Below are positions 21,461-30,000 of a stretch of 39,479 nt of DNA, piece after piece. The notes beneath the pieces are model-generated. The model saw only the letters and a program-made list of their open reading frames with translations. It ran no database searches and was not told where the DNA came from. The first letter of the stretch is position 1, and the number at the start of each line of letters is the position of its first letter. Both the position numbers and the translations under genes were made by a program. Source of the DNA: JABDGR01 sp035546135 (lineage in GTDB: Bacteria; Verrucomicrobiota; Verrucomicrobiia; Opitutales; JABDGR01); NCBI GenBank assembly GCA_035546135.1, contig DASZWY010000095.1, forward strand, positions 1-39,479, written 5' to 3'.

Positions 21461-24091
21461 TCACTTCGCCGTAATCGTCGTTGTGGCGGTGGCGAGGTTC
21501 GGCGAGGTGGCGGTGAGGGTGATTTTGCCGCTTTGGCCGGGTTTGGCGCGGACGATGACGAGGGCGAGGCCGTTGAAGGCTTTGCTGTCCTTTGAGCCTT
21601 GCAGGGGAGCGAGGCTCGTCTCGTCGCCGTTGTCCACCGCGACGATTTCGCCGGGGCCGGAGATTTCGTAGTGCAGGTCGTTCATCGCCGTCGGCACCGT
21701 CAGGCCGTCTTTGTCTTTAATCGAGACGGTGACATAGGAAATGTCCGCGCCGTCGCTGGCGATGGTCGCGTGGTCGGGGACAAGGTCCACCTTGGCGGCG
21801 TCGCCGGTGGTCTTGACGGTGTCCTCGGCCCAGACTTTACCATCCTTGTAGGCGACGACGTGCAGGGTGCCCGGCTCGTAGGTGACGTCATCCCAGCGCA
21901 GGCGGTATTCATACTGGCCCTTGGTTTTCTTGCCGAGGGACTTGCCGTTCAGGAACAATTCCGCGGAGTCGCCGGAGGTGTAAACATGCACCGGCGTGAC
22001 CTGGCCTTCGCGGCCGGCCCAGTTCCAATGCGGCAGGATGTGCGCCATCGGGTAGTCCGGGCGCCAGCGTGCCTGGTAGATGAAAAAGCGGTCCTTCTTG
22101 AAACCGTCGAGGTCGATGATGCCGAAGTAGGAACTGCGCGAAGTATCGGGCGCTGGCGCCGAGGCATCGGTGGGCGGAGGCGCGCCCCGACGGCCGCCGG
22201 CGCTGCGGCCATTGTTGGTCGGTTCGCCGAGGTAGTCGAAGCCCGTCCACACGAATTCACCGGCGACATTCGGGTTTTTGTCCTGGTCAGCAAACTCAAC
22301 ATCGGGGATATTCGCCCAGGGTGGCGCGTAGAGGTCATACGAACTCATCAAGTGGTTGGGCATCGCGCCGCCGCCCTTGGTGTCGGTGACCGGGAAGACA
22401 TACACGCCGCGCGAGCTGATGCACGAGGCGGACTCGCTGCCGACGAGGACAACGTTCGGGCGCTGCTCGTGATAGGTGGCGTAATTGGGGCGCAGGCGCG
22501 GCTCGTAGCTAAAGCCGAAGACGTATTCATCCTCCGGATAGCTGGTGAAGCCGTTGTTGCTGCTGTTGTTGGTGTCCACGAGCCGTGTCGAGTCCTCGGC
22601 ATGCACGGTCTTGATCAGCTCATACAGGATATTGTTGCCAAGCTGGGAGCCCTGGTCGCCGATTTCATTGCCGACGCTGTAAAGAATGACGCACGGGTGG
22701 TTGCGGTCGCGGCGGACATAGGCGCGCACGTCCGCGGTATGCCAGTCCGCCCAGAGCTGATTGTAGTCATTGCGCGTCTTCGAGCGGTCCCAGGTGTCGA
22801 ACGCTTCATCCATGACGACCATGCCGAGGCGGTCGCACAGGTCGAGCAGTTCCGGCGCGGGCGGGTTGTGGCTGGTGCGGATGGCGTTGCAGCCCATTTC
22901 CTTCAAAATCTGAATCTGGCGCTCGAGGCCGCGCGTGTTGACGACCGAGCCCAGCGGCCCGAGGTCGGCGTGGTCGCACACGCCGTTGAGCCGGACGTGC
23001 TGGCCGTTGAGAAAGAAGCCGCCGTTCGGGTCGAATTTAATCGTGCGGATGCCGAAGTTCGTGCGCGTGGTGTCCACGGCCTTGCCATTTTGTTCAATGC
23101 TGGTGACCGCGGCGTAAAGGTTCGGGTGATCGATGTCCCACAATTTGGGGTCGGCGACGGTGAGGTTCAGCGATGCCGGCTGAATGGCGCCGGCGGCGAT
23201 ATTCACCGCGGGCGCGGAGCCGCGGGCGACCGGCTGGCCGGTGATTTGGCCGCTGGCATCGAGCGCGTAGATGTCGACATTGACCGAGGCGCTGGTCGGC
23301 GCAGCGGACTCGTTGTAGATTTCCGTCTTCAGGTTGACGGTCGCGGACTGGGCGGTGATTTCCGGCGTGGTGACGAACGTGCTCCAGTGCGCGGTGTGGA
23401 CGGGGTTTACGGTTTCGAGCCAGACGTTGCGGTAGATGCCGCCGCCGGGATACCAGCGCGAGGAATTGTTCGGGTTGTCGAGGCGGATGGCGATGACGTT
23501 GTCCGCGCCGGGTTTGAGATAGGGGGTGAGGTCGGCCTGGAACGAGCTGTAGCCGTAGGGCCAGCCGCCGATGAAATGGCCATTGAGCCAGATGGAGGCG
23601 TAGGACATCGCGCCGTCCACATCGAGCAGCGTGCGCTGGCCTGCCGCGCTGGCCGGCACCGTGAAGTGTTTGCGATACCACGCTGTGCCAAAGTAGGGCA
23701 GGCGTCCGGTCGAGGCATTGAGGCTCATGTCGAACGGCGCCTCGACGCCCCAGTCCTGCGGCAGGTTGAGGAGACGCCACGAACTGTCGTCAAAATCCGG
23801 CTTGGCGAAAGAAATGTTTTCGCCCGGCGTGTGGTCGGCAGTGGGTCGCACGACATAGTCGGCAAAATTCGCATTGGCCAGCAGGTCGCCCTTGATTTGC
23901 GGGTAGGCCAGCGCGCCGTTGGCGTCGGGCGCGTCTTCCTTGAGGAAGCGCCAGTTGGCGTCGAAGTTCACGCGGTCGCGCAGGCCCGGCTGGGCGTAGG
24001 CGGCGGGCGCAACCAGCGCCAAAGCAGCGGCCGCAAGGGCCGGCAGCAAACCAAAATGACGAACAATACGGGGAGCAGTCAGGGGTTTCAT
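21461..24091 (-). CDS. Glycoside hydrolase family 2 (beta-galactosidase-like), secreted
   Basis: A signal peptide ending in APAAYAQ precedes a GH2 enzyme of about 877 residues. The sugar-binding jelly-roll has RLPYFGTAWYRKHF and WPYGYSSFQADLTPYL; a beta-sandwich follows; the catalytic barrel has RTSHNPPAPELLDLCD, the acid/base Glu476 (YSVGNEIGDQ) and the nucleophile candidate Glu553 (VGSESASC). The C-terminal part has Ig-like domains with the DUF4982-type ILPHWNW and VTVSIKDKDGLTVP blocks. The probable role is removal of beta-linked galactose or related residues from plant polysaccharide. It is the last gene of the glycan cluster. ATG 24091 starts the signal peptide; an upstream ATG at 24115 is possible. 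Confidence 0.88.
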   Translation of the reverse strand: MKPLTAPRIVRHFGLLPALAAAALALVAPAAYAQPGLRDRVNFDANWRFLKEDAPDANGALAYPQIKGDLLANANFADYVVRPTADHTPGENISFAKPDFDDSSWRLLNLPQDWGVEAPFDMSLNASTGRLPYFGTAWYRKHFTVPASAAGQRTLLDVDGAMSYASIWLNGHFIGGWPYGYSSFQADLTPYLKPGADNVIAIRLDNPNNSSRWYPGGGIYRNVWLETVNPVHTAHWSTFVTTPEITAQSATVNLKTEIYNESAAPTSASVNVDIYALDASGQITGQPVARGSAPAVNIAAGAIQPASLNLTVADPKLWDIDHPNLYAAVTSIEQNGKAVDTTRTNFGIRTIKFDPNGGFFLNGQHVRLNGVCDHADLGPLGSVVNTRGLERQIQILKEMGCNAIRTSHNPPAPELLDLCDRLGMVVMDEAFDTWDRSKTRNDYNQLWADWHTADVRAYVRRDRNHPCVILYSVGNEIGDQGSQLGNNILYELIKTVHAEDSTRLVDTNNSSNNGFTSYPEDEYVFGFSYEPRLRPNYATYHEQRPNVVLVGSESASCISSRGVYVFPVTDTKGGGAMPNHLMSSYDLYAPPWANIPDVEFADQDKNPNVAGEFVWTGFDYLGEPTNNGRSAGGRRGAPPPTDASAPAPDTSRSSYFGIIDLDGFKKDRFFIYQARWRPDYPMAHILPHWNWAGREGQVTPVHVYTSGDSAELFLNGKSLGKKTKGQYEYRLRWDDVTYEPGTLHVVAYKDGKVWAEDTVKTTGDAAKVDLVPDHATIASDGADISYVTVSIKDKDGLTVPTAMNDLHYEISGPGEIVAVDNGDETSLAPLQGSKDSKAFNGLALVIVRAKPGQSGKITLTATSPNLATATTTITAK

Positions 24092-24185
24092 AGGGGGAGT
24101 GGTAAATTGAACCAATCTCAGCCCCGCCGCAAGGGCGGAAAGACTGTCTGAATCACCGGTAGTGTCTCAGTTTGAACACCAAGAA

Positions 24186-24255
24186 GGGCCGCCGGCAAGC
24201 GGCGCCCCTACAGCAACAGGCAGAAAAACTGTAGGGGCGTCGCTTGCGACGGCCC
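24186..24255. repeat. Long inverted repeat (REP/BIME-like) between GH genes
   Basis: Arms 24186-24213 and 24229-24255 are complementary with a few mismatches and flank a 15-base loop; each arm contains its own small palindrome (GCCGGCAAGCGGC; GTCGCTTGCGAC). It lies in the 183-base gap between the GH39 and the downstream GH2 gene and could form a stable hairpin in the mRNA, splitting expression of the two. No T-run follows. Confidence 0.8.
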
Positions 24256-24274
24256 AAAGTGAAACATTACCCCA

Positions 24275-26032
24275 TCACCACTCCACCACCATCAGCGCCA
24301 CCGATTGCCGTGGGAGGGTGAAAGCGGGGAGCTTGAGTTCGCCGTTGGCGGGGGCGGGAAGGTTTTCCAGCGGCGGCAGCGCTTCCAGTTGCCCGGCTTT
24401 TTCGAGCGTGGCGTATTGCTTCGCGGTGGGTTTTTCGGGCGAGCCCATCTTTTTCCATACCGTGTAGGCGTTGCTGTGCGTTTCGTCGATGCGGTAGGGG
24501 GTGATTTTTACTTTCGTGGCGTCTTTGGGCAGGCCGGTGAGGGTCAGCGAGACATTGGCGTCCGGCCCGGGCAAAATCTCGTCGTGGTAGTGCCACACCA
24601 TCACGCAGAGCTGGTTTTTCGAAAGGGTGGCGAGCGACGCGACATCCGGCTCGCCGCGCACGCCGCCGCCGCGCGCCAGCATGGCGTCGAGGCTCGCGGC
24701 ATGGTCGCTCGTCGTGGCGACGCGCTGGCCGTCCATCTTGGCATACATGCGGAAGAGGTCGAGAATCGGCAGGTCGATGCCGTTGGTGGCGAGCACGCGC
24801 TGGCCGAAGAAATACGGCTCGTTCTCGAACTCAAAAGCCCACGTCAGCGCGCCTTCGAGATTCACGCCGTGGCGGTCGGCCAGCTCGAATTCGCGGGCGA
24901 TGCACGCCGCGGTATAGGCGGGATAAACGGTGCCGGCGCGGTAATCGCGCAGGGCGTTGCTCGTGCAAGCGGCGCAGCCGTCGGGGTCGGATTCGCCGAT
25001 GACGATGGGCAGCGGCTTGGTTTCGGGGTAGGACGCCGCGATGGCAAAGCCACCGTTGATGGCGGAAAGCTGGCCGCCGATGCCCATCTGCGTGTGCTCG
25101 GGCACCTCGCCATTGGCGCGCACCGTGACGGGCGTGGTGCCTTTGGCGTGGAAGGAGAAAAAGTCCAGCGGCGAACCGACTTTGCCGGTGGCGTAATTGG
25201 TGCCGGTAAGGCAGTGCTGGATGAAATTGCGCGACCACGCGCCGCCGTTGCCCGCGGAGTCCGCGCCGCCGATGCGGGCGTTGGGAATCGCCTTCTGGAT
25301 GCCGGCGGCGGCATAGTCGTAGAGTTTGTAATATTCCTGCGGGGTCGAGCTCCAGTAGCCGACACCGTTGCGGTCCTGCGTGTTCGATTCATTCCAGACC
25401 TCCCAATACCATTTCAGGACTTCGTCCATGCCGTAGCGCTCAACGCAGTGCTTGGCCCACTGGTAGCAAAGTTCCTCCCACTTGGCGTAATCCTTCGGCG
25501 GGTAGGCCCAGCCGGTGTAAATCGCGTTGTACGGCTGGCTGGGGTCCCAGTGGTGCTCGTAGGGGTCGGGGTGGGTGGAGAGTGCCTGAGGCATGAAGCC
25601 GACTTCCACATACGGGTGGATGCCCGCGGCGCGGTAGGTGTCGAAAATGCCGTCGAGGATTTTCCAGTCATAGACCGGGTTGCCATCCTTGTCCTCGGTG
25701 TAGGCGTTGGTGCTGCCCCATTTGTAGTGCGCGGTGCCGTCGCCGGTCGTCAGCAAATTATGCGCGCGGTAGTAAACGTCCTGCCCGTCGGCGCGCAATT
25801 GGCCGAGTTCGCCAATGAGTTTCTTGCCGTCCTTCATCGTGGCGTAGTTCGGCTCGTCCGCGCCGAAGAAACGATACACCGGCTTCCACGCGCCGACGGA
25901 CTTCGCGGCGTCCACGGTGATGTTCACCGGAAACGGCGCGGGCGCCGGCGCGTCGCTGGGCGCGGGCGTGGCGGCGACGGCCAAGGCAAGGATTCCGGCA
26001 GCGGCAAAAAACTTCAGCAGGGTAATTTTCAT
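24275..26032 (-). CDS. Glycoside hydrolase family 39 (beta-xylosidase-like), secreted
   Basis: A signal peptide (MKITLLKFFAAAGILALAVAA) is followed by a TIM barrel with GH39 landmarks: VYRFFGADEPNYATM, WYWEVWNESN with acid/base Glu215, LDFFSFHAKG, and VIGESDPDGC with nucleophile candidate Glu347. The C-terminal beta-sandwich has HSNAYTVWKKMGSP, a sequence seen in beta-xylosidases of this family. It would remove xylose or a related sugar from short oligosaccharides. Its start overlaps the stop of the upstream GH2 gene as ATGA, so the two are translationally coupled. The GxECS-type environment near Glu347 has an unusual Cys pair (CAAC). Confidence 0.9.
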   Translation of the reverse strand: MKITLLKFFAAAGILALAVAATPAPSDAPAPAPFPVNITVDAAKSVGAWKPVYRFFGADEPNYATMKDGKKLIGELGQLRADGQDVYYRAHNLLTTGDGTAHYKWGSTNAYTEDKDGNPVYDWKILDGIFDTYRAAGIHPYVEVGFMPQALSTHPDPYEHHWDPSQPYNAIYTGWAYPPKDYAKWEELCYQWAKHCVERYGMDEVLKWYWEVWNESNTQDRNGVGYWSSTPQEYYKLYDYAAAGIQKAIPNARIGGADSAGNGGAWSRNFIQHCLTGTNYATGKVGSPLDFFSFHAKGTTPVTVRANGEVPEHTQMGIGGQLSAINGGFAIAASYPETKPLPIVIGESDPDGCAACTSNALRDYRAGTVYPAYTAACIAREFELADRHGVNLEGALTWAFEFENEPYFFGQRVLATNGIDLPILDLFRMYAKMDGQRVATTSDHAASLDAMLARGGGVRGEPDVASLATLSKNQLCVMVWHYHDEILPGPDANVSLTLTGLPKDATKVKITPYRIDETHSNAYTVWKKMGSPEKPTAKQYATLEKAGQLEALPPLENLPAPANGELKLPAFTLPRQSVALMVVEW

Positions 26033-28521
26033 AGATCGAGGGCGGTGAAAGTCGGCTTGGTAGGATTGGCCATGGCTTCGGCTTGCAAGGTGACGGTGGC
26101 GTCCTTCAAATTGCCGCTGGTGGCGTGGACGCGAATTTCTCCGGTTTGGTTCGTGGCCTGGAGAATGCCGAGGGCGAGGCCGGCGAGGGTTTTGCGCGTG
26201 GGCGATTTGTAGTCGGTATGGTCGGTCATGTCGCCATTGTCGAAGCCGAGGAGTTGCGCCGGGCCTTGGAGGTCGAGGGTGACTTCGTTGGCCGCATCGG
26301 GGACGAGATTGCCTTGGGCGTCCACGATTTTGACCGTGAGGTGCGCGACATCGCGCTGGTCGGCTTGCAGCGAGGATTTATCGGCCTCGAGCACGATGGC
26401 GGCGGCGGGCCCGGCGGTGTGGACTTCCTCAGTGGCGACGACCTGGCCGTTTTTATAGCCGACCGCGCGCAGCGTGCCGGGCGCGTAGGGCACGTCCCAA
26501 GAGAGATGCAGGTCGGCAGTGGTCGGCCCGATTTGCGGGCGCGCGTAGGTGTTCCAGCCGCCTTGGGTGCCTTGGCGCGGGTATTCCAGCGCCTTTGCGC
26601 CGAAACTTTTGCCGTTGAGAAACAGTTCAACGACATCGCAATTCGTGTAGGCGATGACCGGGATGACCTCGCCTTCGTAGCCCGCCCAGTTCCAGTGCGG
26701 CAACAGGTGAATCATCGGCTTTTGCGTCCACTGGCTCTGGTAGAAATAATAGCCGTCCTTCGGAAACGCGCAGGAATCGAGCGCGCCGCTGGTCGAGCCT
26801 TTGCGCGGCCACGCGCCAGCCTCGCCGAGGTAATCAATGCCCGTCCAGGTGAAGTAGCCGACCACGTAGTCGTGCACTTCGTTGAATTCCCAGAGCTGCT
26901 CGGCGCGAATCATCGCGGAGGCGTAGCTCGCGCGCTCGGGCGTGCCGGCCGGCTGCGCGCGAAACGCATACTGCCCGCGCACGCTGCCGAGGCCGTTGTC
27001 CTCGGTGCCGACCATCTTGCGGTTGGGATAAGCCACGCGGTCGTCGGCGAAATACGTGTCGCGCCGCATGCCCCAGCGGTCGACGTAATTGTAGCCGACG
27101 ACATCGAGCAAATCCGTGAAGGCGGTGGGCGCGGGGCCGGCGTCGGTGAAAATATTGTCCATCGCGGAGGTGACGGGGCGCGTCGGGTCCTCGCGGTGGC
27201 AGGTGTCCACCAGCGGCTTGAGCAGCGCCGGGCCGTTGGGGCGCGTTTGCTCGCGGATTTCGTTGCCTACGCTCCACATCACCACGCTCGGGTGGTTGCG
27301 GTCGCGCCGCAGCATCACGGTCAAATCCTTTTGCGACCAGTCGGTGAAATATTTCGAATAGCCCTCGCGCACTTTCGACACCAACCACTCGTCGAACGCC
27401 TCGTCCATGACGAGGAAGCCCAGCTGGTCGCACAGGTCGAGCATTTCGGGCGAGGGCGGGTTGTGGCTCATGCGGATGGCGTTGCAGCCCATTTCCTTGA
27501 GCGCGCGCAGGCGGCGCTCGAGCACGCCGTCGGGCACCGCCACGCCAACCGCGCCGGCGTCGCCATGCAGGCACATGCCGAGCATTTTGACCGGCACGCC
27601 GTTGAGCAGGAGGCCGCGGTTCACGTCATAATAGATGCTGCGCACGCCGAAGGTTGTGTCGTAATCGTCCACGATTTTTTCGCCGACCTTGATTTGCGTG
27701 TGGAGTTTGTAAAGGTTCGGCGCGTCGGGCGACCAGAGCGCCGGATTCGCCACGTCGAGCGTTTGCGTCGCATACTGCGTGCCGTTGGCGGGGATGGTGA
27801 CGGGCGCTTCGCCGGAGGCCACGACCCCACCTTTGGCGTCGAGCACCTGGCTCACGACCGTCACGTTCGCGGCCGTGGCAGATTCATTCTTCACCTCGGT
27901 GCGCGCCCAGACGCTCGCGGCATCGGGGGCCACTTTTGGCGTGGTCACGTAGGTGCCCCATTGCGCGACATGCACCGGGTCGGTCGCCGTAATCCACACA
28001 TTGCGGTAAATGCCTGCGCCGGCATACCAGCGGCTGGCGGGTTGCGCGGAATCGTCCACGCGCACCGACACGACATTGGGCGTCGCGCCGTAATTCAAAT
28101 AGGGCGTGATGTCGTAGTTGAGCGTCGTGTAACCGTAGGGCCAGTGCCCGAGCAGGTGGCCGTTGAGATACACGTCGCTGTTCATGTAGATGCCGTCGAA
28201 GGTCAGGCTGACTTTCTTGCCGCGCAGCGACTCCGGCGCGGTGAAGCGCTTGCGATACCAGCCGACACCGGTCGGAAAAAATCCGCCCGCACCGCCCGCC
28301 GGCTCGGTCTGGCTCAGCGGCCCTTCGATGCTCCAGTCGTGCGGCAGGCTGAGCTTGCGCCAGGCGGAGTCGTCAAAGGCTGCTTGGTCGGCGCCGGTGG
28401 CGTCCCCTTTGAAAAAGCGCCAGCCAAAATCGAAATTCTCCGTAAGGCGCGCGTTGTCCGCCGCCCGCGCGGAAAAGGCGAACACGAGCAAACCGGCCAA
28501 TAACCAGGGGCGGGGCAGCAT
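26029..28521 (-). CDS. Glycoside hydrolase family 2 (beta-galactosidase-like), secreted, second copy
   Basis: A signal peptide of about 20 residues ends at FSARA. The enzyme of 830 residues has GH2 domain order with LPHDWSIEGPL, GVGWYRKRF and LGHWPYGYTTLNYDITPYL in the N-terminal jelly-roll, RMSHNPPSPEMLDLCDQLGF in the barrel, acid/base Glu421 (WSVGNEIREQ) and nucleophile candidate Glu507 (VGTEDNGLGS). The C-terminal part has LLPHWNWAGYEGE and a beta-sandwich. It resembles the copy at 21461-24091 but differs enough to have its own substrate preference. It is upstream of GH39 with an ATGA overlap. The substrate is likely a pectic galactan or arabinogalactan side chain by context. Confidence 0.88.
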   Translation of the reverse strand: MLPRPWLLAGLLVFAFSARAADNARLTENFDFGWRFFKGDATGADQAAFDDSAWRKLSLPHDWSIEGPLSQTEPAGGAGGFFPTGVGWYRKRFTAPESLRGKKVSLTFDGIYMNSDVYLNGHLLGHWPYGYTTLNYDITPYLNYGATPNVVSVRVDDSAQPASRWYAGAGIYRNVWITATDPVHVAQWGTYVTTPKVAPDAASVWARTEVKNESATAANVTVVSQVLDAKGGVVASGEAPVTIPANGTQYATQTLDVANPALWSPDAPNLYKLHTQIKVGEKIVDDYDTTFGVRSIYYDVNRGLLLNGVPVKMLGMCLHGDAGAVGVAVPDGVLERRLRALKEMGCNAIRMSHNPPSPEMLDLCDQLGFLVMDEAFDEWLVSKVREGYSKYFTDWSQKDLTVMLRRDRNHPSVVMWSVGNEIREQTRPNGPALLKPLVDTCHREDPTRPVTSAMDNIFTDAGPAPTAFTDLLDVVGYNYVDRWGMRRDTYFADDRVAYPNRKMVGTEDNGLGSVRGQYAFRAQPAGTPERASYASAMIRAEQLWEFNEVHDYVVGYFTWTGIDYLGEAGAWPRKGSTSGALDSCAFPKDGYYFYQSQWTQKPMIHLLPHWNWAGYEGEVIPVIAYTNCDVVELFLNGKSFGAKALEYPRQGTQGGWNTYARPQIGPTTADLHLSWDVPYAPGTLRAVGYKNGQVVATEEVHTAGPAAAIVLEADKSSLQADQRDVAHLTVKIVDAQGNLVPDAANEVTLDLQGPAQLLGFDNGDMTDHTDYKSPTRKTLAGLALGILQATNQTGEIRVHATSGNLKDATVTLQAEAMANPTKPTFTALDL

Positions 28522-28603
28522 GGGAGGACAAACCTAGGCCAAACGGGCGGCCCTTGGCAAGCGCGGTGCGGAGGATGAAGCGGGCGCTCCACGCTTCACC
28601 TTT

Positions 28604-29992
28604 CTACTCCGCCCCGGCCTGGAATTTTTCGGGCTTCGAGGCCTTGGCGGGGTCGGCGGGGGCGATTTCGACGGCGAAGACTTGCACGGGACCCTGGATG
28701 TTCGAGCGGAACACGACCCATTTGTTGTCGGGCGTGATCGAGACGTTTGGCTCGATGCCGCCGCCCTGCACGCCGAGGCGCGTCTGGCCGGTGACGTAAT
28801 TGTGCTTGGCCATGTTCACGAGCTTTTCGCGTGTGACGGAGCCGTCGGGCTGCACGCGGAAGAGATTGATCCACTGGCCATTCTTCTCGAAGGCCACCTG
28901 GGTCGAGTCGCCGCCGTCGCTGGCGAAAAGTTTATTATCGCGCGACGAATTGAAATGCACGCCCCACCAGTTGCGCTGAATATGGTATTTGGTGAGCTTG
29001 TTGGTCGCGATGTTCACGCCGCCAATCCAGAAGTCCTGGCTGCGCGGCGTCTGCAGGTCGAACCAGACGGTCTTGCCGTCGTAGCTCCACCATTCGTGGC
29101 CGTCGATTTCCATGTCCATCGAGCGCTTGTAGACGAGGTGCTGGTCGGTGCCGTCGGTGCGGACGAGCCAGGTACGGTCCACCTCGTGCCAGGTGCCCTC
29201 GTGCGCGTAGAGGACGAGGTGCGGGTCGGTCGGCGAAAATTGCTGGTGGTCAATCGAGGCGTATTGAAAGCCCGTCCAGGTCTGCGTGCCGGTCAGCAAA
29301 TTCGTGAAGAGAAAGCCGGTCGAGGGCGTGTTGTTCAGGCGGGCGGACAGGCCGTCCTCCTTGGCGGCGGCAAATTCCTCGTCGGGCGTCAGCGGGATGC
29401 CGGCCTTGATTTTGTCGCCAAACATGCGTTCACGCTGCGGCAAAATCGTATGCGGCGGCGGGGGCTGGACGTGGCCGGTCGGGTCTTCGCCGGGCAGCAT
29501 GCCGCCCGCGATGGTGCCGTCGCTGTTCACGCCCCAGACCGACCCGGTCATCAGGCGGCGCGACTGTTTGGTGTCCACGTTGACGGCGTAGAGCGCACCG
29601 CCCGAAGTGTAATAAAAATCGCGCGAATGGTAAGCCATCATCAGCGGGCTGACGCGCGTCTGGCGGCCGTCGACGAGCCATTCAAGCTTGGGTGCGCCCT
29701 GGCCGAGCGTTTTCAAGTCCACCGCCCAGATGCCGCTGGGCGCGCCGTAGATCATCTTGTCGCCTTCGGGTGTGTAGGAATTGTAGTGGAAGTAGAGGCT
29801 CTGACTATTGGGCTCGTCGGAGATGCGAATGACCCGATGGCCGGTGTCGGGGTCGATCCACTCGCGCGGGCCGGGGGCCGCCGTTGCGTTGTTCGGCGCG
29901 GGGCTGTTGTCGAACTCCGGGGTGCCCGGCGTCGCGGTTTGTGCGGCGGCACAAAGAGGAAGCAGAAATAGCAGGCAGGATAGTATGCGCAT
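28604..29992 (-). CDS. Oligogalacturonate lyase-like protein (PL22), secreted
   Basis: A signal peptide (MRILSCLLFLLPLCAAAQ) leads into a seven-bladed propeller. PL22 landmarks are EWIDPDTGHRVIRIS, YHSRDFYYTSGG, QQFSPTDPHLVLYAHEGTW, MDMEIDGHEWWSYDG and WGVHFNSSRDNKLFASDGG; the His residues in the last blocks correspond to the metal and catalytic site of known oligogalacturonide lyases. The enzyme would cleave short unsaturated pectic oligomers by beta-elimination. Known PL22 enzymes are usually cytoplasmic, so an exported copy is notable. It is followed upstream by a paralogue only 9 bases away. Loss of activity cannot be excluded. ATG 29992 fits the signal peptide. Confidence 0.8.
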   Translation of the reverse strand: MRILSCLLFLLPLCAAAQTATPGTPEFDNSPAPNNATAAPGPREWIDPDTGHRVIRISDEPNSQSLYFHYNSYTPEGDKMIYGAPSGIWAVDLKTLGQGAPKLEWLVDGRQTRVSPLMMAYHSRDFYYTSGGALYAVNVDTKQSRRLMTGSVWGVNSDGTIAGGMLPGEDPTGHVQPPPPHTILPQRERMFGDKIKAGIPLTPDEEFAAAKEDGLSARLNNTPSTGFLFTNLLTGTQTWTGFQYASIDHQQFSPTDPHLVLYAHEGTWHEVDRTWLVRTDGTDQHLVYKRSMDMEIDGHEWWSYDGKTVWFDLQTPRSQDFWIGGVNIATNKLTKYHIQRNWWGVHFNSSRDNKLFASDGGDSTQVAFEKNGQWINLFRVQPDGSVTREKLVNMAKHNYVTGQTRLGVQGGGIEPNVSITPDNKWVVFRSNIQGPVQVFAVEIAPADPAKASKPEKFQAGAE

Positions 29993-30000
29993 GGGTAAAT

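Noticed and set aside
21599..28503. Very long plus-strand frames opposite the two GH2 and the GH39 genes
   Set aside because: They are Val/Gly/Arg-rich antisense shadows. The minus-strand frames carry signal peptides and catalytic motifs.
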